DNA from: an uncultured bacterium
Lineage (GTDB): Bacteria > Atribacterota > Atribacteria > Atribacterales > Caldatribacteriaceae
DNA length: 38,059 bases
NCBI GenBank assembly: GCA_937139415.1
Contig: CAKZPS010000012.1
Span: 1 to 38,059 of the forward strand
Direction: 5' to 3'
Both the position numbers and the translations under genes were made by a program. The notes under the pieces are model-generated. The model was not told the origin of the DNA and ran no database searches. It was given only the letters and a program-made list of their open reading frames with translations. Of this stretch, positions 31,888 through 38,059 are shown piece by piece. Numbering within the stretch: the stretch's first letter is position 1; the number at the start of each line of letters is the position of its first letter.

Positions 31888-33849
31888 ATGAGTTTAGCCA
31901 TTTTTGCTCCTATTGCCGGACTTATCGCCGTCTTATTCGCTTGGTCCTTGATCCAAAAAATCAATCGCTTTAGCCCGGGGAATGAGAAAATGCAGGAAAT
32001 CTCTCAGGCGGTACAGGAAGGTGCCATGGCTTTTCTCAAGAGAGAGTACACCTTCTTGGTTTTCTTCGTCATCGGGATGTTCATCATTTTAGTGTTCGCT
32101 CGTGGCCCGGTGGAGGCGATTTGCTTCGTGGTTGGAGCATTCTGCTCGGTGATGGCCGGTTTTGTCGGGATGCGGATTGCGACGAGGAGTAATGCTCGGA
32201 CCACCCAAGCGGCGACTCAAGGTGTGAATACGGCATTGCAGGTTGCCTTTTCGGCGGGAACGGTTATGGGTATGTGCGTGGTCGGCTTTGGACTCCTCGG
32301 TTTGGGAATTCTCTACCTCATTTTGAAAGATCCGAATGTGGTGAACGGTTTTGCCTTAGGGGCGAGTTCCATCGCTCTCTTTGCCCGGGTCGGTGGAGGA
32401 ATTTACACCAAAGCAGCGGATGTCGGCGCCGACTTGGTAGGGAAAGTGGAAGCCGGGATTCCTGAGGATGATCCTCGTAATCCTGCGGTTATCGCCGATA
32501 ACGTCGGAGATAACGTGGGAGACGTGGCCGGTATGGGTGCCGACCTCTTTGAATCCTACGTTGGATCAATCATTGCTGCGATGATTTTAGGAGTTACTGC
32601 TTTCAGTGGTATAGGGGGCGCGTTATATCCCCTCATTCTCGCCGCGGCGGGAGTTATTGCCTCCATTTTGGGAACCTTTTTTGTGAAGGCAAAAGACGAA
32701 AAGGGATTAACCGCGGCACTCAATCGGGGTACCTACTTGAGCACGGTTTTTGTCATTATCTTCGCTTTGATTGCTTCTTGGCTCGTGTTGCGGAGTTTCG
32801 GTCCTTTTGTGGCCACGGTGGCCGGTCTTGTGGCGGGAATCGTGATTGGTTTAGCTTCGGAGTATTACACCGATAGCCATTTCAAGCCGGTACAAGGATT
32901 AGCAGAAACGGCACAAACCGGTCCGGCTACGGTGATCATTAACGGCTTGGCTTTGGGTATGGAGAGTACGGTTTTACCCCTCATTTTGGTGTGTGCGGCC
33001 ATCCTCGTGGCTTACTGGGCGGCAGGAATGTACGGTATCGCCATTGCTGGAGTGGGAATGCTCTCCATCACCGGAATCACGGTAGCCATTGATGCCTATG
33101 GTCCGGTTGCCGACAACGCCGGTGGCATTGCCGAAATGGCAGGGTTGGATCCCAAAGTGCGCAAGATCACCGATTCCTTGGATGCGCTCGGCAATACTAC
33201 TGCCGCTATTGGAAAAGGTTTCGCCATTGCTTCGGCGGCTCTCACTGCTTTGGCGCTCTTTGTCGCTTACTCGAGAGTCGTGAATATCCGGGCGATTGAC
33301 CTTCTCCACCCCTACTCAGTGGTGGGTCTTTTCATCGGAGGCATGATGCCTTTCCTCTTCTCTTCGATTGCTATGAAAGCGGTTGGTCGTGCTGCTTTCC
33401 GCATGGTAGAAGAGGTGCGGAGACAATTCCGGGAAATCAAGGGACTGATGGAAGGAAAGGCGCGACCGGATTACGCCCGTTGTGTGGATATCAGTACCAA
33501 AGGCGCCATCACCCAGATGATTCTTCCCGGACTTTTGGCCGTTGCCGTGCCGATTGTGGTCGGTGTAGTCCTCGGTCCGGAAGCCTTGGGAGGACTTTTG
33601 GGTGGGGCGATCATTTCCGGTCTCTTACTGGCCATCATGATGGCCAATGCCGGTGGTGCGTGGGATAACGCCAAGAAGTACATCGAGAGTGGTAAGCTCG
33701 GTGGCAAGGGAACTCCTACCCACGCTGCGGCCGTAGTTGGCGATACCGTGGGTGATCCGTTCAAAGATACGGCAGGGCCGTCTTTGAACATTCTCATCAA
33801 ATTGATGTCTATTGTGGCGGTAGTTTTTGCTCCACTTTTTATGAGATAA
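31888..33849 (+). CDS. hppA: Membrane-bound ion-pumping pyrophosphatase
   Basis: This 653-residue integral membrane enzyme hydrolyses PPi to pump H+ or Na+. It has about 16 helices and the PPi-binding motifs [39 protein letters not shown] in part, and the C-terminal [12 protein letters not shown] and [15 protein letters not shown]. In the helix motif [13 protein letters not shown] the residue that is Lys in K+-independent enzymes is Ala, so this is the K+-dependent class, which includes Na+ pumps. The ion pumped cannot be decided by eye. ATG 31888 has AAAGGAGGA 10 nt upstream. It can recover energy from PPi made by biosynthesis and by PPDK. A strong terminator follows. Confidence 0.97.
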   Translation: MSLAIFAPIAGLIAVLFAWSLIQKINRFSPGNEKMQEISQAVQEGAMAFLKREYTFLVFFVIGMFIILVFARGPVEAICFVVGAFCSVMAGFVGMRIATRSNARTTQAATQGVNTALQVAFSAGTVMGMCVVGFGLLGLGILYLILKDPNVVNGFALGASSIALFARVGGGIYTKAADVGADLVGKVEAGIPEDDPRNPAVIADNVGDNVGDVAGMGADLFESYVGSIIAAMILGVTAFSGIGGALYPLILAAAGVIASILGTFFVKAKDEKGLTAALNRGTYLSTVFVIIFALIASWLVLRSFGPFVATVAGLVAGIVIGLASEYYTDSHFKPVQGLAETAQTGPATVIINGLALGMESTVLPLILVCAAILVAYWAAGMYGIAIAGVGMLSITGITVAIDAYGPVADNAGGIAEMAGLDPKVRKITDSLDALGNTTAAIGKGFAIASAALTALALFVAYSRVVNIRAIDLLHPYSVVGLFIGGMMPFLFSSIAMKAVGRAAFRMVEEVRRQFREIKGLMEGKARPDYARCVDISTKGAITQMILPGLLAVAVPIVVGVVLGPEALGGLLGGAIISGLLLAIMMANAGGAWDNAKKYIESGKLGGKGTPTHAAAVVGDTVGDPFKDTAGPSLNILIKLMSIVAVVFAPLFMR

Positions 33850-33866
33850 ACCTTTGAAAAAACCCC

Positions 33867-33908
33867 AAACGATCCCCAAGGCGCAGCTTTGGGGATCGTT
33901 TCCTTTTT
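33867..33908 (+). terminator. Strong intrinsic terminator after hppA
   Basis: A stem of about 15 bp (33867-33881 with 33887-33901, one G-U pair) and a 5-nt loop is followed by TTCCTTTTT. It ends 4 bp before the probable dnaG start. Confidence 0.9.
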
Positions 33909-33912
33909 AGGT

Positions 33913-35685
33913 ATGACCGTGTTCGTGGATGAACAGTATCTTGAGGAAATCAAGAGTCGTATTGATTTAGTGAAATTTATTGCCCAATACGTTGATTTAA
34001 AGCCTGCAGGAAGGAATTTTCGTGCTCTTTGTCCTTTTCATGAGGAGAAAACTCCTTCTTTCATCGTTTCGCCCGAAAAAGGCGTGTTCCATTGCTTTGG
34101 GTGCGGGGTGGGGGGAAATATTTTCACCTTCGTCATGAAGATGGAAAATATCTCTTTTTCTGAAGCGGTGCGTTTTTTGGCTGAGAAATGCGGTCTTACC
34201 CTGCGTCCTTTTTCGAAGGGCCGGGGAGAAACCAAGGCTTGGGGGGAAAAGGAACGACTGTTCCGCTTGAACGAAGCTTTAAGTCGTTACTACATGCGTT
34301 GTCTTCATGAGGAGAGAGAAGGAGAGGCGATCAGCGCTCGAAAGTATCTCTGGGAAAAGCGGAAAATTCATCCGAAGACTTGGGAACGTTTTGCCCTCGG
34401 TCTCTCTCCATCGTCGGGAAAATCCTCTATTGCTTTCCTCTTGCAAGAGGGATTTTCTGGACAGGAGATCATGAAAGCAGGGGTAGGGGTAGTGACCAAA
34501 ACGGGAGAGCTCTTAGATCGTTTTCGCGGGAGAATCGTCTTTCCCTTCCGCGATCTCCAGGGGAGAGTGATTGGTTTTGCCGGGCGGGTGTGGGGAGAAG
34601 GTGAGCCGAAATATTTGAATGTTTCCGAGACCCCTCTCTTTTCGAAGAGTCATTATCTCTACGATCTTTTTGCCACCCGAGAGTACCTGCAAAAATCTCA
34701 CCAGGCTATTTTGGTGGAAGGATATCTGGATTTACTGGCTCTTTTTGACAATGGTATCTATAACGGTGTGGCTTCGATGGGGACTGCGCTCACCAAAGAT
34801 CAGGCCGCGCTTTTGCGACGCTACGTAGAAGAGGTATGCATCTGCTATGATGCCGACCGCGCCGGGCAAATGGCTACCTTACGGGGAATGACCGTTTTGC
34901 AAGAAAAGGGTTTGACAGTGAAAATTGTGACTTTACCATCGCCCCATGATCCTGATTCCTTTCTCCGGGAAGAGGGAAAAGAGAAATTTTTCACTTATTT
35001 GGAAAAATCACGCTCTCTTTTTGAATATCAGTTGGAATTATTGATACGTGATTATGGTTGTAATTCTCTGGAAACGAAAGCGAGAATCATTCGCGGTATG
35101 TACCCCTTGATCGTCACCATAAAGGACCCAATCGAGAAAACACTGAAAATTGCCTCTTTGGCTCAAAAGATTGGGGTAGATGAGTCTTTTGTGCATCGTT
35201 TATTCAGTGAAGAGGGGAGTTTTTCTCCCAAAGGAGTTACCCCGGCAGCACAAACTGTCGAGGACGGAATCGCAAAGGCAGAAAAAATCATCCTCCGGAT
35301 GATTATGGAGAATAGAAACTGGCGTGCGAAAATCGAGAAGGAACTCGGTGATGAACATTTTTCGCGACGTGAACATCAGCGCATCTTTCAGGCAGTGCTT
35401 CATCTCGGGAAAAACAGGGATTTCCTCATTTCTGAGCTTATTGACCTCTTTCCAAACGAGGAATCGTTACCATCTCTCATTACCGAAATTGTGACTCGTG
35501 AAGATTTGAAGGAAGCATGCCGAGAAGATGCGCTTTCGGATCTCCTCCGGCGGGTGAAACTTGCCGCTTTGGATCGGAAAATTGTCTCTTTGCGGAAGGA
35601 GCTTTCTCGGTGTGAAGATCCCGGGAAATTAGGGGAATTGAATAAGCTTTGCGTAGAGAGAGAAAAATTAAAACGGGTTGAATGA
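33913..35685 (+). CDS. dnaG: DNA primase
   Basis: This 590-residue primase makes RNA primers at the replication fork. The CHC2 zinc finger uses C40, H43, C61 and C64 ([13 protein letters not shown] and HCFGCG). The TOPRIM core has [25 protein letters not shown] and [12 protein letters not shown], with the acidic metal residues. The C-terminal helicase-binding region is present. ATG 33913 is chosen because the conserved [18 protein letters not shown] starts 5 codons later; GTG 33919 is an alternative. It lies only 4 bp beyond a strong terminator, with no room for a normal promoter or a ribosome site outside AGGT. rpoD follows after 16 bp, the classic dnaG-rpoD unit. Confidence 0.95.
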   Translation: MTVFVDEQYLEEIKSRIDLVKFIAQYVDLKPAGRNFRALCPFHEEKTPSFIVSPEKGVFHCFGCGVGGNIFTFVMKMENISFSEAVRFLAEKCGLTLRPFSKGRGETKAWGEKERLFRLNEALSRYYMRCLHEEREGEAISARKYLWEKRKIHPKTWERFALGLSPSSGKSSIAFLLQEGFSGQEIMKAGVGVVTKTGELLDRFRGRIVFPFRDLQGRVIGFAGRVWGEGEPKYLNVSETPLFSKSHYLYDLFATREYLQKSHQAILVEGYLDLLALFDNGIYNGVASMGTALTKDQAALLRRYVEEVCICYDADRAGQMATLRGMTVLQEKGLTVKIVTLPSPHDPDSFLREEGKEKFFTYLEKSRSLFEYQLELLIRDYGCNSLETKARIIRGMYPLIVTIKDPIEKTLKIASLAQKIGVDESFVHRLFSEEGSFSPKGVTPAAQTVEDGIAKAEKIILRMIMENRNWRAKIEKELGDEHFSRREHQRIFQAVLHLGKNRDFLISELIDLFPNEESLPSLITEIVTREDLKEACREDALSDLLRRVKLAALDRKIVSLRKELSRCEDPGKLGELNKLCVEREKLKRVE

Positions 35686-35701
35686 GGGGGCGAGTGAAAC
35701 G

Positions 35702-36793
35702 TTGGGCACCAATAGTAAGACGAGATTTGCTGATGATATTTCGTCATTGGTAGAGAGTGGTAAACGCAAGGGCTACATCACTTTTAAGGAGTTAAACGAC
35801 GTTTTAGGTGACGAAGCGGTAAACGTGGATAAACTCGACGATTTATACAGCGCATTGACGGAATTGGGTATCGAGGTTTCCGACGAAGAGATTTTCCGCG
35901 AAGAGCGTCCGTCTCTCGAAAGCGAAGATTTGCGTCTTGAGGAAATCAAAGGGATTGGCGTCGACGATCCGGTGAAAATGTATTTGAAAGAGATCGGGCA
36001 AGTTTCTCTCCTCACCCCTGAGGAGGAAGTGGAGTTAGCTAAAAGGATCGAACAGGGAGATATCGAAGCCAAGAAGAAATTAATCGAAGCAAATTTGCGA
36101 TTGGTGGTGAGTATTGCCAAACGTTACGTCGGACGGGGAATGCTCTTTCTCGACCTCATCCAAGAGGGAAACTTAGGACTCATTCGGGCGGTGGAAAAGT
36201 TTGACTACCGCAAGGGCTATAAGTTCAGTACCTACGCCACCTGGTGGATTCGGCAAGCCATCACCCGCGCCATCGCCGACCAAGCACGAACCATTCGTAT
36301 ACCGGTGCATATGGTAGAAACCATCAATAAATTGGTACGCACCTCTCGGCAGCTCACCCAAGAGTTGGGGCGAGAACCCACCCCCGAAGAGATTGCTGAG
36401 AAGATGAACATTTCTGCCGAGAAAGTTCGGGAAATTCTCAAGACTGCGCAGGAACCTCTCTCCTTAGAAACTCCTATAGGAGAAGAAGAAGATAGTCATC
36501 TCGGTGACTTCATCGAAGACACTGGGGTTTTGGCACCACCCCAAGCGGCTTCATATTCTTTACTGAAAGAACAGTTGGAAGTGGTTTTGAATACCCTCAC
36601 CGATCGAGAACGAAAAGTATTGAGGTTGCGTTTCGGCTTGGAGGACGGAAAACCGCACACCTTGGAGGAAGTGGGTCAAATTTTTGGAGTCACGAGGGAA
36701 CGCATTCGCCAGATTGAAGCAAAGGCCCTGCGTAAGCTCCGCCACCCCTCCCGAAGCAAAAAATTACGCGACTATCTTGACGAGACGGAATAG
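35702..36793 (+). CDS. rpoD: Primary RNA polymerase sigma factor (sigma-70/SigA)
   Basis: This protein of about 363 residues is the housekeeping sigma. Region 1.1 is short; region 1.2 begins [17 protein letters not shown]; region 2 has [27 protein letters not shown] in parts and the -10 reader [18 protein letters not shown]; region 4.2 has [28 protein letters not shown] in parts, the -35 reader. This agrees with the many TTGACA/TATAAT promoters in the window. TTG 35702 has GAGGGGG about 11 nt upstream; the frame also opens at TTG 35678, inside dnaG. It is preceded directly by dnaG. Confidence 0.96.
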   Translation: MGTNSKTRFADDISSLVESGKRKGYITFKELNDVLGDEAVNVDKLDDLYSALTELGIEVSDEEIFREERPSLESEDLRLEEIKGIGVDDPVKMYLKEIGQVSLLTPEEEVELAKRIEQGDIEAKKKLIEANLRLVVSIAKRYVGRGMLFLDLIQEGNLGLIRAVEKFDYRKGYKFSTYATWWIRQAITRAIADQARTIRIPVHMVETINKLVRTSRQLTQELGREPTPEEIAEKMNISAEKVREILKTAQEPLSLETPIGEEEDSHLGDFIEDTGVLAPPQAASYSLLKEQLEVVLNTLTDRERKVLRLRFGLEDGKPHTLEEVGQIFGVTRERIRQIEAKALRKLRHPSRSKKLRDYLDETE

Positions 36794-36806
36794 GGTTTTT
36801 TATAAT
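36777..36806 (+). promoter_or_regulatory. Promoter of tRNA-Asn inside the rpoD 3' end
   Basis: TTGACG (36777-36782) and TATAAT (36801-36806) are 18 bp apart, 20 bp before the tRNA. The -35 lies in the last codons of rpoD. Confidence 0.78.
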
Positions 36807-36826
36807 TGGTACGTGTTTTTGAACCT

Positions 36827-36901
36827 TCCTCGGTAGCTCAACGGTGGAGCATCCGGCTGTTAACCGGAGGGTTGCAGGTTCGAATCCTGCCCGGGGAGCC
36901 A
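36827..36901 (+). tRNA. tRNA-Asn (GUU anticodon)
   Basis: A 75-nt cloverleaf with acceptor TCCTCGG/CCGGGGA (one U-G pair), D arm GCTC/GAGC, anticodon stem CCGG/CCGG around CTGTTAA with GTT at 36859-36861, T arm GCAGG/CCTGC, discriminator G and encoded CCA. The three last bases plus part of the acceptor stem belong to a long hairpin that follows. Confidence 0.95.
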
Positions 36902-36955
36902 AAAGAAATAAAAAACCCACGCGAAGAGCGTGGGTTTTTTATTTCTTTTGGCTCC
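36895..36955 (+). terminator. Terminator: 28-bp perfect hairpin including the tRNA-Asn 3' end
   Basis: Positions 36895-36922 are perfectly complementary to 36928-36955, with a 5-nt GAAGA loop. The core GGGTTTTTTATTT gives the T tract for transcripts ending within the right arm. The left arm starts inside the tRNA (GGAGCCA), so a copy of the tRNA end lies in inverted orientation at 36949-36955. Confidence 0.9.
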
Positions 36956-37275
36956 GCTATCAAAGTGACATTGCAGTTAGGGGCTCGGGCACTATTTGCC
37001 TCTTCGCATTGTTCCCTTTACCATGTTAAGAAGGTGGCGAAAGGAGGGTATTTTAGGAGAGTCATTCTGAAGGAAGGGCTTGTTCTCACCCCTGATTAGA
37101 CTGGAGGACTTCAAGGAAGGTGGTGGTGAGAATGAGGTAAGAACGAGCATTAAAAAAGAAGTGGCGTAATGATGTGAACAGGCTGGCGAAAACCTATCAG
37201 CTTCGACTCCCCGTTTTCTTTGAGTGCCAAAAAGGGAACCGTGGTCTACGGAGTGACTGAGAGAAACATGTCCTC
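36956..37275. other. Gene-free or decayed stretch of about 320 bp
   Basis: No convincing gene is seen. Several ribosome-site-like sequences (AAAGGAGGG near 37040) have no start codon after them. The frame of the next gene is open from 37141 to 37257 before a TGA at 37258-37260, and it reads ERALKKKWRNDVNRLAKTYQ at first, so the region may hold the broken 5' part of that gene. Confidence 0.45.
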
Positions 37276-37875
37276 ATGGTTGATGATAAAGTCGAGGATC
37301 TCTACGATCTCATCGCTAAGGCCAAGCTGGGAGAAAAGGACTACCTCATTACTACCTTCTACTTCCAGCCAGATCTCACGAAAGTGGAGGAGTGTTACGC
37401 AGTGATCTTTCATCTGCTTTGTCTATCCCTCACGACCTACTGGTTGTACCAGGTGATGAGGGAGTACGATTCTGCCGCCTATGGAGAATCGATCAAGACC
37501 ATCGATAGCATAATCACTCCTCTTCTTGAATCATCTGAAGGAGAGGGTAAGATGGTAACCATGGATTCTTTTCGGAGGCAACAGCATATCTTGGGGTACT
37601 ACCTCATCCTCTACCATGCAAAATCAGGAGAATTGTCCCTTGAGTGCGGGTGGCACTTCATTCCCGGTGAGTCTCTCTCACCAGAGGAAGAGCATTCCTT
37701 CATGAAGTACCTGGCACTCCTCGAAACCTACGCGCAGGAAGAACCGAGCGCGAATGTATACCTCGAGTTAATTGAAAACCTGCACGACGAGGTACATTTC
37801 CGAGTGTCCATTGATCAGCGTGAAGAGGGTTTGCGCTTCTATCAGGTGGTTGGTTCAGAGTGGGTAGGACGGTGA
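37276..37875 (+). CDS. Hypothetical protein, unrecognised
   Basis: This 199-residue acidic protein has no motif I recognise. It is rich in Tyr, Leu and Glu, has a short hydrophobic stretch at about residues 42-60 (AVIFHLLCLSLTTYWLYQV), and otherwise looks like a soluble alpha/beta protein. There is no signal peptide. ATG 37276 has no good ribosome site, and an open stretch in the same frame precedes it across a single TGA, so the gene may be 5'-truncated or begin elsewhere. Base composition and codon use look less uniform than in the housekeeping genes. It sits downstream of a tRNA, a common entry point for foreign DNA, but no integrase is seen. Confidence 0.55.
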   Translation: MVDDKVEDLYDLIAKAKLGEKDYLITTFYFQPDLTKVEECYAVIFHLLCLSLTTYWLYQVMREYDSAAYGESIKTIDSIITPLLESSEGEGKMVTMDSFRRQQHILGYYLILYHAKSGELSLECGWHFIPGESLSPEEEHSFMKYLALLETYAQEEPSANVYLELIENLHDEVHFRVSIDQREEGLRFYQVVGSEWVGR

Positions 37876-37882
37876 ATCGATA

Positions 37883-38005
37883 ATGGAGAAGCAAATCTCG
37901 CTTGACGATGACCTCACTTTCCCACCAAGGATGATTTGGAACAAGGGTCTTATGGGCATAGGGTGGATTTTTGCTTTCATCAAACTTAGTGTAAACTTAT
38001 CGTAG
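37883..38005 (+). CDS. Possible 40-residue ORF
   Basis: An ATG 7 bp after the previous stop opens a frame of 40 codons ending at TAG 38003-38005. The product starts MEKQISLDDDLTFPPRM and has a hydrophobic C-terminal half (MGIGWIFAFIKLSVNLS). The ribosome site is poor and I know no homologue, so this may be chance or the remnant of a larger gene. Confidence 0.25.
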   Translation: MEKQISLDDDLTFPPRMIWNKGLMGIGWIFAFIKLSVNLS

Positions 38006-38059
38006 GGGTTCCAGGATAAAGAAATGAAGAGACCTCGCCATCCAGTGTTTGTTATACAA

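Noticed and set aside
1-38059. CRISPR arrays, prophage or insertion sequences
   Set aside because: No regularly spaced direct repeats, integrase, capsid or transposase genes were seen.

Overview
The window is about 38 kb of bacterial chromosome with housekeeping genes and no phage, transposase or CRISPR array. The order rpsU-yqeY-phoH-pgpH-ybeY/cdd-era-recO-glyQ-glyS-(PPDK regulator)-ppdK-(dgt)-dnaG-rpoD is a Clostridia-like supercluster also seen in related deep lineages. Other clues are a 33-residue Thx ribosomal protein (best known from thermophiles), a Dps-like thermophile-type ferritin, a serpin, a membrane pyrophosphatase with PPDK, and a large protein that seems to end in an outer-membrane beta-barrel. 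Together they suggest an anaerobic, probably thermophilic diderm; Atribacterota is my best guess, by inference only.

Layout. Positions 1-6374 hold cell-envelope and redox genes: a secreted serpin, a metallopeptidase-propeller-barrel protein, a Dps-like ferritin, a cytochrome b5-like protein, a small membrane protein and a convergent secreted sugar dehydrogenase. Positions 6375-7336 have no gene but carry a cluster of palindromic repeats, followed by initiator tRNA-Met. A lipid- or membrane-anchored SagB-type oxidoreductase diverges from a minor-pilin cluster (two prepilin-like proteins, a PilX-like beta-helix protein, a YVTN propeller and a small secreted protein).

Positions 12135-17620 form a nitrogen-assimilation island: amt-glnB, gdhA on the minus strand, and an FMN glutamate-synthase-like gene. 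Each unit has its own near-consensus promoter and a structured leader. The gdhA leader has a textbook ANTAR-type arrangement: two 5-bp hairpins with A1/G4 hexaloops, 4 nt apart, the second mutually exclusive with a terminator. The glutamate-synthase leader has one strong hairpin of this kind, and the amt leader has two tandem terminators with weaker candidates. This points to RNA-level antitermination control of nitrogen assimilation and is the most interesting signal here. No ANTAR protein is encoded in the window.

Positions 17801-36793 are the translation/repair/replication supercluster, tightly overlapped. Special points are a YbeY-cytidine deaminase fusion whose third zinc histidine is aspartate, a PPDK regulatory protein that has lost its hallmark motifs next to an intact PPDK, and a dgt gene broken by three frameshifts and a stop. 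A tRNA-Asn follows, with a 28-bp perfect hairpin that includes the tRNA 3' end. The last 1.1 kb holds one unrecognised gene and a doubtful small ORF.
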